Positions 53,482 through 63,230 of a stretch of DNA of 64,000 bases are shown here, one piece after another. The translations under genes and the position numbers were made by a program. The notes beneath the pieces were generated by a model, which was given only the letters and a program-made list of their open reading frames with translations, ran no database searches and was not told the DNA's origin. The first letter of the stretch is position 1. Each line of letters begins with the position of its first letter. Source of the stretch: Spirirestis rafaelensis WJT71-NPBG6. Lineage in GTDB: Bacteria > Cyanobacteriota > Cyanobacteriia > Cyanobacteriales > Nostocaceae. The stretch covers positions 1 through 64,000 of the forward strand of contig JAHHID010000005.1 in the NCBI GenBank assembly GCA_019359015.1, given 5' to 3'.

Positions 53482-54468
53482 TTAGTCAAAGATGACAATC
53501 CACACGGGAAGTACAAGAAGTAATAACAGTGTGGATACCATGATACTGCTGGCAATTAAATCGCGATCAAGGTTGTATTCTTCTGCTAAAATCAGACCAC
53601 AAAAAGCCGAGGGCATTCCCGACATCAAGACCATTGCCAAACGGCGATCGCCTGATAATCCGAGTAACAAAGTTGTTAGTCCCCCGACGAGTAAGGGTAT
53701 GATGACAACTCGCAGAACAGCAGGGATGAGTGCAAGTCGAAAACTATCCCATTTTTGCAATTGAGCCAAGCGGATACCAATTAGCAGAAAAGCGCTAGCA
53801 ATAACGATATTAATAGACGCTTGCAATCCTGATTCAATTAATAAAGGCAGTTGCACTTTTTGAGTTAGGGTGCCAATAATAAAAGCCCATAGAGGAGGAA
53901 CAGTCAAGACATCACGCAATTGCATCCACCAACGATTTTGCTGTGTTGAATGACTGTAGTAGCTGGCAACTAAAACTCCTAAGCCAAAGGGACCAATAAC
54001 ATTGTGGGTGATACTAAAAATTACAGCCCAGTTGAGAGCATCAGAGTCGATTAAAAAAGGTGCGATCGCCAACCCGACAAAACCTGTATTACCCAACGCA
54101 GCAGCAATCAAAAAACTGCCTTGACTCTTCGAGTCAAGGCGATCGCGCTCAAGGGATTCATCTAAATCTGGCTTTGATTTGACGTGTAAAAACTGCTGAC
54201 AACCCCATAAAACAACTAACGCCACCACCAAACCCAGCAACACCGTCCCCACAGTAATTATTACTGCTAGTATAGGTATGTTTACCCCCGTCAACTCACC
54301 TTGATTACCTTGTCGCGCCAGTGCCAACAATTCCAGAGGTATTCCCACCCAGTAAAGACCACGACCTAAAAGCCTGGGAAACCACTGAGGTAAAAACCTA
54401 AAAATTAACAACCCCAAACTTATCCACAAAATCAGGGGTGTATATGCATGAAATAAAGTTTCTGCCAT
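53482..54468 (-). CDS. AEC family transporter (auxin efflux carrier-like)
   Basis: 328 aa with about ten predicted helices in two five-helix repeats. LIAAALGNTGFVGLAIAPFLI carries the family's NTGFxGL motif. Substrates in bacteria are carboxylates or unknown. It stands between the DUF4912 control region and the pst genes, all on the minus strand, but a long gap separates it from pstB. Confidence 0.82.
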   Translation of the reverse strand: MAETLFHAYTPLILWISLGLLIFRFLPQWFPRLLGRGLYWVGIPLELLALARQGNQGELTGVNIPILAVIITVGTVLLGLVVALVVLWGCQQFLHVKSKPDLDESLERDRLDSKSQGSFLIAAALGNTGFVGLAIAPFLIDSDALNWAVIFSITHNVIGPFGLGVLVASYYSHSTQQNRWWMQLRDVLTVPPLWAFIIGTLTQKVQLPLLIESGLQASINIVIASAFLLIGIRLAQLQKWDSFRLALIPAVLRVVIIPLLVGGLTTLLLGLSGDRRLAMVLMSGMPSAFCGLILAEEYNLDRDLIASSIMVSTLLLLLVLPVWIVIFD

Positions 54469-54816
54469 GAATAAACCAAGATACTGGTGACTGGGGAATA
54501 GGGAAAATTATTTTCCATCTAGTTCGTCAATCGCCAATATTTAATTAATAATTTCCCCGTCCCTAGTAAATCATATTAGAAATTACTACTACAGCACGGC
54601 ATAAATTATCGTTGAACTTACACCTTGCACCAAGGTCTTAATTCTGCTATTAAATGTTTTAATACAAACACGCTTTATATAGCGACAGCAGGAAAAATTA
54701 GGGTTGTTAGCCTTTGTAGGCACAGAGAAATCTGAGCGGAGGTTTTGTCCGCTCAGAACTTCGGAGCTTTGTTTGTATAGACTTACCCTTTGCTTGGTGT
54801 AGGTGCAAGATATAAG
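54469..54816. other. gap with a terminator-like hairpin after pstB
   Basis: 348 bp without a gene. TCTGAGCGGA (54731-54740) pairs with TCCGCTCAGA (54748-54757) around GGTTTTG. On the minus strand this lies 60 bp after the pstB stop and is followed by TTTCTC, so it may end the pst transcript. A CTACAGCACGGC piece (54588) recurs at 61446. Confidence 0.6.
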
Positions 54817-55647
54817 TTAACCAAAGCGTCCACTGATATATTCCCCAGCTTCTTGGGTTTTTGGAGACTCGAAGATTTCCCTTGTAGAACTAAACTCGAC
54901 TAATCTGCCGTACCGTTTGCCATGTGCATCGGTTTCTGTATTAAAAAACGCCGTCCAATCTGCCACCCTCGAAGCTTGTTGCATATTGTGAGTCACCATG
55001 ATGATGGTGTATTGTTCCTTCAGTTGTAAGCAGAGTTCTTCAACTTGACGACTAGAAATTGGGTCCAGAGCAGAACAAGGTTCATCCATCAACAAGACAT
55101 CTGGCTTCATGGCGATCGCTCGCGCAATGCATAGTCGTTGCTGTTGTCCACCAGACAAAGCTGTACCTTTTGATTTCAGCTTGTCTTTGACTTCATCCCA
55201 TATTGCAGCGCGTCTGAGGGAATCTTCCACTAGTTCATCGATATTACCTTTATAACCGTTAGAGCGCGGTCCAAAGGCGATGTTTTCGTATATTGACTTG
55301 GGGAAAGGATTCGGTCTTTGAAAAACCATTCCTACTTGTCGGCGCAATTTTACTGAATTAACTTTCGGGTCGTAAATATTGCGATCGCGATAATTCAGTC
55401 TACCTTCTACTTTTGCCCCAGGGATTAAATCATTCATCCGATTAAAGCAACGTAGAAGGGTACTCTTACCACAGCCTGAAGGTCCAATAAAAGCAATAAT
55501 TTTCTTTTGAGGAACATTCAAATAGACATCTTGAAGTGCCAAAAAGCCGTTATAGAATACTTTTACGCCTTCAGCACTAAACACGGGGCTATCTTGTCTG
55601 TTGGAAGTAACATCATTGAATGTACTTCTGCTGTTGTTATAAGTCAC
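54817..55647 (-). CDS. pstB: phosphate ABC transporter ATPase
   Basis: 276 aa. Walker [10 protein letters not shown], signature [14 protein letters not shown], Walker [14 protein letters not shown] and H-loop [24 protein letters not shown] is a PstB-specific stretch. It powers PstCA in high-affinity phosphate import. It follows pstA after 111 bp on the minus strand. Confidence 0.95.
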   Translation of the reverse strand: MTYNNSRSTFNDVTSNRQDSPVFSAEGVKVFYNGFLALQDVYLNVPQKKIIAFIGPSGCGKSTLLRCFNRMNDLIPGAKVEGRLNYRDRNIYDPKVNSVKLRRQVGMVFQRPNPFPKSIYENIAFGPRSNGYKGNIDELVEDSLRRAAIWDEVKDKLKSKGTALSGGQQQRLCIARAIAMKPDVLLMDEPCSALDPISSRQVEELCLQLKEQYTIIMVTHNMQQASRVADWTAFFNTETDAHGKRYGRLVEFSSTREIFESPKTQEAGEYISGRFG

Positions 55648-55758
55648 TCTACTTATTCTCCTAATGTCTAGAACTACCAGTTGTTAGCTATGAATCAGCT
55701 ATGAATATTTACAGAAACTTCCAGAAACTTCTTGCTGTTGCTATTGAAGCCCTACTAC

Positions 55759-56658
55759 TTAATCGATGGTAAAGCGTTGTCGAACATAGATTGCTATGGC
55801 ATTCAAAGCCAAAATTAGGAGAATCAACGTAATAATTGTCGCTGCGGCTGAGTTAGCAAAACCCGGTTCAGGACGAGTAATATAACTGAAAATTTGGATA
55901 GGTAGCGCCATAAATCTCTGGAATAAACCAGGATTAAAGGTGAGAAAACTAACAGCGCCAACCACAATTAAAGAAGCCGCATCACCAATAGCACGAGATA
56001 CAGAAATAATTACTCCTGTGAGAATACCAGGAATGGCATAAGGCAAAACATGACTGCCAATTGTTTGCCACTTGGTTACACCCAATCCGTAAGAAGCATA
56101 TCTTAGAGAATCGGGAACTGAGCGAATTGCTTCTCTCGCTGTAACAATAATTACTGGTAAAGATAGCAAAGATAAAGTCAACGCACCAGAAATTAAAGTA
56201 GGACCAAACCCTAGTAAGTAATTGAAAACTCCTAAACCTAGCAATCCATAGACAATAGAAGGTACTCCTGCCAGATTGCTTATATTAATTTCGATGACCG
56301 TTGCCCACCAGGCTTTTGGTGCGTATTCTTCAAGATATAAAGCTGCTCCTACACCAATTGGTACAGCAGTCAAAATGACAATAAGTGCCAAAAGAATACT
56401 ACCAATAATTGCGGGACGAATACCCCCTTGCTCTGGAAAACGTGAAGGAGTTTCTGTCAAAAAGCCTGGTGTAAAAAATCTTACTAACCCATCTTGGCAA
56501 ATATCGAAAATTAGCAAACCCAGAACAAATAAGCCAATGAGTAATCCCAGGAGAAAAATTATTTCAAATACTTTTCCTAAACTTTCTCTACTTTCGACAT
56601 TATCAGTAAATTCTGTTTGAGAATCTACAAAATCATCTCGTCTAGATGCTGTAGCCAT
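55759..56658 (-). CDS. pstA: phosphate ABC transporter permease
   Basis: 299 aa with six predicted helices. PSIVYGLLGLGVF and the EAA-like loop TAREAIRSVPDSLRYASYGLGVTKWQTI match PstA. ISRAIGDAASLIVVGAVSF follows. It forms the membrane channel with PstC. It is separated from pstC by 333 bp that contain a damaged pstC copy. Confidence 0.93.
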   Translation of the reverse strand: MATASRRDDFVDSQTEFTDNVESRESLGKVFEIIFLLGLLIGLFVLGLLIFDICQDGLVRFFTPGFLTETPSRFPEQGGIRPAIIGSILLALIVILTAVPIGVGAALYLEEYAPKAWWATVIEINISNLAGVPSIVYGLLGLGVFNYLLGFGPTLISGALTLSLLSLPVIIVTAREAIRSVPDSLRYASYGLGVTKWQTIGSHVLPYAIPGILTGVIISVSRAIGDAASLIVVGAVSFLTFNPGLFQRFMALPIQIFSYITRPEPGFANSAAATIITLILLILALNAIAIYVRQRFTID

Positions 56659-56663
56659 GTTTA

Positions 56664-56899
56664 TTAATCGTACTTTTCTTTAAAACGATGATAAATTCAG
56701 TAACTAACAATATTCAAATTCAGTGATAGCTAAAGCGTAAGCACCTTCAAAGTCAAGAACGCGGTACTGCTTTGATAGCATCTAAGCTGATACCAATGGT
56801 AGTAATCATTTTTTTCTGGGATGATTTATCCTTCAGTTTTTCAGGCTTTTGCTCAGTGATTGTTAGCAATTGGGAAGCATTGTTGTCGATTATCTCCAT
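56664..56899 (-). pseudogene. mosaic remnant of a second pstC
   Basis: Between pstA and pstC lies a scrambled piece of pstC. Bases 56664-56724 match the end of pstC (56992-57053), including the FKEKYD end and stop, and 56725-56812 match an inner part (about 57320-57410). Just upstream a good RBS (AAGGAG) and ATG 56897-56899 begin a 48-aa frame: about 30 novel residues (MEIIDNNASQLLTITEQKPE...) and then pstC-like ITTIGISLDAIKAVPRS up to a TGA at 56753-56755. It looks like a second pstC with a different N-terminus that lost its middle. Confidence 0.8.
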
Positions 56900-56991
56900 C
56901 AATATTTCTCCTTAATACCCTTGTAAATTACAAACACGCGGTTTTCTTGCAGACAAAAACCTGGGGATATCAGACTGAAGTAATCATTTTC

Positions 56992-57933
56992 TTAATCGTA
57001 CTTTTCTTTAAAGCGATTAGAAATCCAGTAACTAACAATATTCAAAATCAGGGTAAGCACAAACAAAACAGCACCAACAGCGTATAATGTCTTAAAATTG
57101 ACACTGCCACGCGGACTGTCTCCACCAGAAATTTGCGCCATATATGCTGTCATCGTTTCTACTGATTCTAGTAAGTTAATTGTCAGTTTGGGCTGTTGTC
57201 CAGCTGCTATAACAACAGTCATAGTTTCACCCACAGCACGCGAAATCCCTAAAATAATCGAAGCAGTAATCCCAGAAAGTGCTGCTGGTAAAACAACTCT
57301 AAAAATGGATTCGAGTTTGGTGATACCTAAAGCGTAAGCACCTTCACGTAAAGAACGCGGTACTGCTCTGATGGCATCTAAGCTGATAGAGCCAACCGTC
57401 GGAGTAATCATTACTCCCATCATCAACCCCGCGCTCAAAGCGTTGAAAATTTCCAATGGCAGAAAATTACGTAGCACTGGCGTGATAAATAACAGTGCAA
57501 AGTAGCCATAAACAACTGTAGGTATCCCTGCCAAAAGTTCAAATGCTGGACGGAGAATTGCTGCTAGTTTTGGTGGTGCATACTCACCTAAATAGATAGC
57601 AGAACATAAACCTAAAGGAATCGCAACTGCCATAGCGATCGCTGTAGTTAAAAATGTGCCATTAATCAGTGGCCAAACGCCAAAATGTCTATCTGCAAAT
57701 AAAGGAGTCCACTTAGTATCCAAAAAGAAATCAGCGAGAGAAACTTCTTGAAAAAACTCAAATGCCACCTGGAAGATAATGAAGACAATACCAAATGTGG
57801 TAAGGACGGAAATTAAAGCACAGAAAAATAAAATTGCTGCAACAACCTTTTCTTGGATATCTTCAGATGCTTTTTTATTTAGTGATTCCGTGGAATTTTG
57901 GTCAAAATCATCTTGATAGTTTGTAGCTTGCAT
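56992..57933 (-). CDS. pstC: phosphate ABC transporter permease
   Basis: 313 aa with six helices (first at about 30-57). PTVVYGYFALLFI and the EAA-like loop SISLDAIRAVPRSLREGAYALGITKLESI are typical. It pairs with PstA. The start ATG is at 57933. A degraded pstC copy lies between its end and pstA. Confidence 0.93.
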   Translation of the reverse strand: MQATNYQDDFDQNSTESLNKKASEDIQEKVVAAILFFCALISVLTTFGIVFIIFQVAFEFFQEVSLADFFLDTKWTPLFADRHFGVWPLINGTFLTTAIAMAVAIPLGLCSAIYLGEYAPPKLAAILRPAFELLAGIPTVVYGYFALLFITPVLRNFLPLEIFNALSAGLMMGVMITPTVGSISLDAIRAVPRSLREGAYALGITKLESIFRVVLPAALSGITASIILGISRAVGETMTVVIAAGQQPKLTINLLESVETMTAYMAQISGGDSPRGSVNFKTLYAVGAVLFVLTLILNIVSYWISNRFKEKYD

Positions 57934-58144
57934 AAATATCGATTGAGTTATGATATTTTTTTACGGAAACGCGACAGCCGCAGGCTACCGCGCTCTTACA
58001 CAGAGGACGCAAAGAGAAGAGAGAAGATAGAGTATTTAGGGTGGCTTCTGAGACGAAACTAAACATTATCACTACTTTGTTTAGTTCCGTTTTCGCTACA
58101 CCAAAACTACAACTTGATACAAATTAAATTCTTATAGGTTCAAG

Positions 58145-58714
58145 TTAAATGAAATTCGTGATTGGTTGACCTGGTTTTGCTTTTTTAAATTTGGTACCAG
58201 TTTCACCTGTAGCTAACTTTTGTTTTACTTTAACGTAAGCTTCATCAGGTAGCGCCACATAACCAACGCTATCTACCCATTTCCAAGAATTTTCGAGATA
58301 AAAGTTGACAAATTCTTTTACCGACGGTTTATTGTCCAGAGATTTTTTACTAACGTAGATGAAGAGAGGACGAGATAAAGGTGTATAAATATTCTTGACT
58401 ACATTATCAATCGGAACAGGTTTTTCGCACTTGCCACTAGGACTTTCAACTTTGGAAGCTGAAGCATTTCCACAGGCACTTATTGCCATGCTCAAAACTA
58501 CACCTACGGCAAATAGACACAGAAAACTCTGAACACGCCTATTTGAGGAGCTTTTTGTAATTCGTTCAGATAATATCAAGTGCAAACTTTTCATTAGATA
58601 AGTCTGCATTTGCGCGATCGCCTTAGCTACTGATTCTCTCAAAAGTTCCCATCTGCTCATAATACACCTTATAATATACGGCATCTTGAGCGAATTACCG
58701 TACATTCTAAGCAT
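58145..58714 (-). pseudogene. pstS: phosphate-binding protein PstS with a large internal deletion
   Basis: The frame joins a PstS-like lipoprotein leader (FAVGVVLSMAISACGNASA, lipobox ISAC) directly to the C-terminal part of PstS (YTPLSRPLFIYVSKKSL, VKEFVNFYLENSWKWVDSVGYVALPDEAYVKVK). Usual PstS proteins have about 320-380 residues; here the frame has 189 and the phosphate-binding middle (SGTxx and similar motifs) is absent. The real start is probably Met at 58594, giving 149 aa. It cannot bind phosphate as PstS does. Another pstS elsewhere would be needed for a working Pst system. Confidence 0.82.
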
Positions 58715-58755
58715 AGTAGAGTTTAAACACTAATAAAGCAAGAGTCTCATCTATA

Positions 58756-58785
58756 GTTAACTTTATATTTAACTTTTCTTAATAT
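58756..58785. promoter_or_regulatory. Pho-box-like array upstream of pstS
   Basis: Three TTAA-containing octamers, GTTAACTT (58756), TTTAACTT (58768) and CTTAATAT (58778), are spaced 12 and 10 bp apart. They resemble the cyanobacterial Pho box of three (C/T)TTAA(C/T)(C/T)(T/A) units with about 11-bp spacing bound by PhoB/SphR. The array lies 42-70 bp upstream of the longest pstS frame, on the opposite strand to the gene. Confidence 0.5.
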
Positions 58786-58891
58786 AAAGCTTGAGTTTAG
58801 TCATATCAAATAGTTTTTCTATTCTCAAAAGACTTAAAAGATAATACATAAGATAGAAGCGCGAATTAATGAATGGTGTTCAACTCTGATA

Positions 58892-61207
58892 TTAGTTCCC
58901 ACTTATTTTATTGATAACTGACATATCCTTGATGCGCCAGCTATTATCTACACGAACTAAATCATATCTGACACGAACTTTTTCGTTATAAGACTTTTGC
59001 TGATTAATTTGCCCGTTATCATAAAACTCTGCTAATTCTGTCACCGTAGCATCTACCGTCGCATTATTTTGGTCAGTTTCAGTTGTCTTTAGAGATTCCA
59101 CCTTTACAGTGTGGGTGTATTTGCGATAGCGGTTTTCTACCTTATCTTGTTGAACAATTGCCTTCCATTTAGATAAAGTTGAACCCATTAAAATCTGGTC
59201 TAAAGTACTAATGTCGTGGTTAACTCCCAAAGCTGCGGCTTTAGTAGATAGCCAAGTTTGAACTACTTCCTGTGCCGTGGCTTCTGTCAAAACTCCTGCT
59301 GGTGACTGCGGTTTGCTGTTTTGGTCAGGAATCGGTATTGGTGGTTCATTAAGTTGGACAGACAACTGTTCGCCTTTTAAAGATGGTGCAGGCGAAAACA
59401 GATTTTTCAATAATCCAAAAGAGCTGGTGAGCAAAAACCACAAAACTACAATACCAGCAAAAGAGCCAAATATCATCCACACTAGCCGCGTTTTTCCTTC
59501 TAAGGTGTTAGGGAAACGCGGGCGTTGATGATGCCGAGAATTACTAGCTGGAGCGGCTTTTCGCCTCCTCCGCTTTTGAGTAGGAGCGGGTGCATTAGCC
59601 TTAGCCGAACGATTCAAATGATGGTTTGTTCCCCTAGCGATACGTTCACCACTCCCAAGCTGTGCCAGACTATTTTGTTCTGGTTGTCCATTCGCTGATG
59701 TCGAAGGTGTGGCTGATGTTGTAAAGCTGGGTGGTGAGTAGTTGGAATGAACTGATTTTCCTCTGCTTGGTGTTTCTAAATTTTCCCCGTTCTCTGTTCT
59801 GCTGGAGAATTGACGATAACTCGCAGTTGAGTTACTGGGACGCGGGTTAGTATTTGTCTGTATTGGAGCAGATGACTTTAGGTTAGTTACAGTTTCATTG
59901 CTTTTTTGTACATCCGTTGGCAAACTTTCTAAATAAGCTTGCACCTGTTCATCGGCAAAGTACTCTTTTAGAGAAGCTTGGTTATTTACCAAGTCTCGAA
60001 AGTGGGGAAACACTTCGTTATGCAACCAACGTTCTCCATACAAACACAGTCCGGGCAGCATGTCAGGAGAGTCTTCAGATTTTTCGCGAATAAAAGCTAG
60101 AGCCTCGTATTCCTGACTAAGTTCTAAAGAACGAGTTGCAAGTTCTGTTTGCCCCAAGAGTAATGCACATAACGACTGCTCTAAATGTACATCCTGACGC
60201 TTGCCCAGACGTGTCAGCATTTGCCTTGCTTGACGAATCAAAGCGGGTTGACCTTGAGCAAATCCTCGTGCTATCAAGGCATACACAGCCAAATATGTGG
60301 CGACTGCCGAGGGACGTTTACTTTCAGCTTCAAATATTTTCTGTTGTTCTGCGGCTGTTAAGTGATAGCGTAATTGCTGGATAAATCGTAAAAAGTCATC
60401 TATATTTAAACCAGATTGGTCATTGCCAGTACCGTCAATACCCCCGCGCTCTTCTAAAACGTTCTGCAATAATTCCAAGCCTTGACGCCGTTCAGCGGTC
60501 TTTTCTTCAGGTAGTGCGAGTAATTCTAGAATTCGATATGGTCTTAATTTACAAAGGTCTGCTTGAATTTCGGCTCGCACGCTGGGAAATAAATTTTCCT
60601 TGATTAACAAATCTTGACCTGTTTCCAAGGAAAGCGCAGCGTTTTCGTAATGACCTTGCTGCCATTCTTCGCGACCGAGTTCTAAGCAAGCAAGGGCAAC
60701 GGTAAGAATAATATCTGGGCGTTCTGCACGTTCATGAAATTCTTCGTTGGTTAGACCATTGACATTTGCGCTACTTACTGTGCCATTTTTATTAACCAGG
60801 TAAGGACGACCTAATTTGACTACAAGTTCGTATTCGCCAAGCTCTTGCAGAATTAGTAAAGCGCCAACTAATTCATCTTGGGAAATGTCAATCCCCAGAC
60901 TTTTAGCTTCAGCAGTACCGTTGTTCTCTTGCAGGCGATTTTCTACTGCGATCGCACTATGAGTCGTGCTTCCTTCCGGGTCGTAGACGTTGGCAAGATA
61001 AAGCTGGTCGTAGCTGCTACGTTCTTTGGGATTTGATAAAACCACGTAAGCTTCTTCTAAAAGTTGTTTTCTGGAAGTGATTGCACTTGACGAATATTCA
61101 CGTCGCGGTAGTTGTACAATGCGATCGCTGTACGCTTGCCGCAATTGTTCACCACTTGCCGCCAACGGTAATCCTAAAATTCGGTAGTAATCTAGCGGAA
61201 TTCGCAC
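58892..61207 (-). CDS. ftn2: cell division protein Ftn2/ZipN (ARC6 homologue)
   Basis: 771 aa. A DnaJ-like N-terminus (residues 4-70: PLDYYRILGLPLAASGEQLRQAY, with no HPD motif), long helical/TPR-like middle, Ser/Pro/Asn-rich linker (about 430-540), one membrane helix (about 563-585: VWMIFGSFAGIVVLWFLLTSSF) and a C-terminal IMS domain (VQTWLSTKAAALG...WRIKDMSVI). It anchors FtsZ at the division site and is found in cyanobacteria and plastids. Confidence 0.92.
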   Translation of the reverse strand: MRIPLDYYRILGLPLAASGEQLRQAYSDRIVQLPRREYSSSAITSRKQLLEEAYVVLSNPKERSSYDQLYLANVYDPEGSTTHSAIAVENRLQENNGTAEAKSLGIDISQDELVGALLILQELGEYELVVKLGRPYLVNKNGTVSSANVNGLTNEEFHERAERPDIILTVALACLELGREEWQQGHYENAALSLETGQDLLIKENLFPSVRAEIQADLCKLRPYRILELLALPEEKTAERRQGLELLQNVLEERGGIDGTGNDQSGLNIDDFLRFIQQLRYHLTAAEQQKIFEAESKRPSAVATYLAVYALIARGFAQGQPALIRQARQMLTRLGKRQDVHLEQSLCALLLGQTELATRSLELSQEYEALAFIREKSEDSPDMLPGLCLYGERWLHNEVFPHFRDLVNNQASLKEYFADEQVQAYLESLPTDVQKSNETVTNLKSSAPIQTNTNPRPSNSTASYRQFSSRTENGENLETPSRGKSVHSNYSPPSFTTSATPSTSANGQPEQNSLAQLGSGERIARGTNHHLNRSAKANAPAPTQKRRRRKAAPASNSRHHQRPRFPNTLEGKTRLVWMIFGSFAGIVVLWFLLTSSFGLLKNLFSPAPSLKGEQLSVQLNEPPIPIPDQNSKPQSPAGVLTEATAQEVVQTWLSTKAAALGVNHDISTLDQILMGSTLSKWKAIVQQDKVENRYRKYTHTVKVESLKTTETDQNNATVDATVTELAEFYDNGQINQQKSYNEKVRVRYDLVRVDNSWRIKDMSVINKISGN

Positions 61208-62033
61208 GGCTTACTTCCCCTGCTGCATGATCGACATCATTCATTTCGAGCATTCCCGGCAACCTAAACCGTGCCATCAAATTATCTTGTTGAGTTCACA
61301 CTACAAGTGTGTGTTGCCACAACTTGATTTGTGTCTCCCGTGAAAATAAATTTGTACTTTAGTACTTAATATTTTGGGTTATTGCTAATTTTTATGAAAT
61401 TTTTCCGGTTGACTCGACTTGTCATCAATTTTATATATCAAACAATACTACAGCACGGCGTAGCACTATAAGTCTTCTGCTTCCAGGAGTATAAATTTAA
61501 CTATCTTTCAGAGATCGATAGTTTGTATTCCTGCAAACATTCAGAGGAACTTTAAGCGCTATTAACAACAGAGAAGCACCGCTAGATAAATTTCATCTGG
61601 ATAATGAGCGTAGCGTATTTTATCATGAATTGGTTGTAAATACAAATATTTACATAAGTATATAAATTGCCGCCACCAATTTCTCTAAATTGTTAATCGA
61701 TATGCAGAAAGCAAGATATTCTGACTGATAATCTATAAGGGTGAGTGGTGAAAAGTCCGAACTGCGGATGAACGCAGATGGGAACTTCCTTAAAAATCCG
61801 TCTTGGAAAGTTCAGAAGCGCGAATAACCGACCCTGAGACTTTCCACAAAATTAAAAGAAAGCTATTCACCAATTCCCTATTCTTTAGTTTTTGACTTTT
61901 TAGTAGCCATCGAGAGTGAATTTGTGACTTTTTAACTCCTAGCAACGTTATCTTTGTACAAGCTTACGCCGAATGTAAGCAACTTATCTAACATAGTAAC
62001 TTTAAGTTTTACCACAGGGATACTAACAAAATA
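61208..62033. other. long gap between ftn2/zipN and pdhA
   Basis: 826 bp without a convincing gene. Both promoters (divergent genes) should be here. A GC-richer stretch at about 61740-61850 contains AACTGCGGATGAACGCAGAT and a possible GAACTTCC...GGAAAGTTC hairpin, so a small structured RNA cannot be excluded. A CTACAGCACGGCGTAG piece near 61447 recurs at 54588. Confidence 0.45.
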
Positions 62034-63068
62034 ATGGTTCAAGAACGCACATTACCCACATTTACAGCGGCTAACGCGCAGATTACTAAAGAAGTTGGGT
62101 TACGGTTGTACGAAGATATGGTGTTAGGGCGCGTCTTTGAAGATAAGTGCGCCGAGATGTACTATAGAGGCAAAATGTTTGGTTTTGTCCACCTGTACAA
62201 CGGTCAAGAAGCGGTTTCCACTGGTGTTATCCAGGCGATGCGACCAGGTGAAGATTACGTTTGCAGTACTTACCGTGACCACGTTCATGCTCTGAGTGCG
62301 GGAGTACCGGCAAAAGAGGTAATGGCGGAATTATTTGGTAAAGCCACCGGTTGCAGTAAAGGACGCGGTGGTTCGATGCACATGTTTTCTGCTGAACATC
62401 GCTTGCTGGGTGGTTATGCTTTTGTGGCTGAGGGTATTCCTGTAGCAGCGGGAGCGGCTTTTCAAAGTAAATATCGCCGCGAAGTTTTGGGAGATGAAAG
62501 TGCTGACCAAGTAACAGCCTGCTTTTTTGGCGATGGTGCAGCGAATAACGGTCAGTTTTTCGAGACGTTAAATATGGCGGCTTTATGGAAACTGCCGATT
62601 CTTTTCGTGGTGGAAAATAATAAGTGGGCGATCGGTATGGCTCACGATCGCGCAACTTCCCAGCCAGAGATTTACAAAAAAGCCAGCGTATTCAACATGG
62701 TAGGCGTGGAAGTAGACGGTATGGATGTACTAGCCGTGCGAGCAGTAGCCGAAGAAGCTGTTGCCCGTGCCCGTGCTGGTGAAGGTCCGACATTAATTGA
62801 AGCTTTAACTTATCGTTTCCGGGGTCACTCTTTGGCTGACCCAGACGAAATGCGAAGCAAAGCTGAAAAAGAATTTTGGTTTGCTCGTGACCCAATTAAG
62901 AAGTTAGCTAATTATTTAGTTGAGCAAAACCTAGCCTCTGCCGAAGAACTCAAAGCAGTTGATCGTAAAATTCAGGAAAGAATAGACGAAGCGGTGAAAT
63001 TCGCCGAAAGCAGCCCAGAACCTGATAGCAGCGAATTATATCGCTTTGTTTTTGCAGAAGACGAGTAA
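62034..63068 (+). CDS. pdhA: pyruvate dehydrogenase E1 component, alpha subunit
   Basis: 344 aa. It has the TPP-binding motif [20 protein letters not shown] (GDG...NN), [33 protein letters not shown] and [15 protein letters not shown], in which phosphorylation-loop type residues lie. It is the alpha subunit of the alpha2beta2 E1 that decarboxylates pyruvate to feed acetyl-CoA. pdhB is not in this window. Start ATG 62034. Confidence 0.95.
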   Translation: MVQERTLPTFTAANAQITKEVGLRLYEDMVLGRVFEDKCAEMYYRGKMFGFVHLYNGQEAVSTGVIQAMRPGEDYVCSTYRDHVHALSAGVPAKEVMAELFGKATGCSKGRGGSMHMFSAEHRLLGGYAFVAEGIPVAAGAAFQSKYRREVLGDESADQVTACFFGDGAANNGQFFETLNMAALWKLPILFVVENNKWAIGMAHDRATSQPEIYKKASVFNMVGVEVDGMDVLAVRAVAEEAVARARAGEGPTLIEALTYRFRGHSLADPDEMRSKAEKEFWFARDPIKKLANYLVEQNLASAEELKAVDRKIQERIDEAVKFAESSPEPDSSELYRFVFAEDE

Positions 63069-63074
63069 AAATTA

Positions 63075-63230
63075 ATGAGGCATGGGGCATTGGGCATTGG
63101 GCATTGGGCATGGGTAATTCCTCTTTGTGCCCCTTGTCCACGCCACTTTGCTCAAGGTCGGGAACCTCCGCACCTTTCATGTGGCTCCCCTTTTCCCCTT
63201 GTCCCCCACCTGTCCATCTCCCGACTCTCC
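63075..63230. repeat. GGGCATT heptamers and C-rich repeats after pdhA
   Basis: Tandem TGGGCAT units occupy 63083-63112. GGTCGGGAACCTCCGCACC near 63158 and CCCCTTTTCCCC-type runs follow. The gap lies between convergent genes and shows no clear terminator. Confidence 0.8.

Noticed and set aside
61740-61860. Possible structured RNA (considered 6S RNA or RNase P RNA)
   Set aside because: No characteristic conserved cores of either RNA were found; kept only as a note in the gap entry.
62227-62655. Minus-strand open frame of 142 codons
   Set aside because: It is antisense to pdhA, where TPP-binding motifs are clear on the plus strand.
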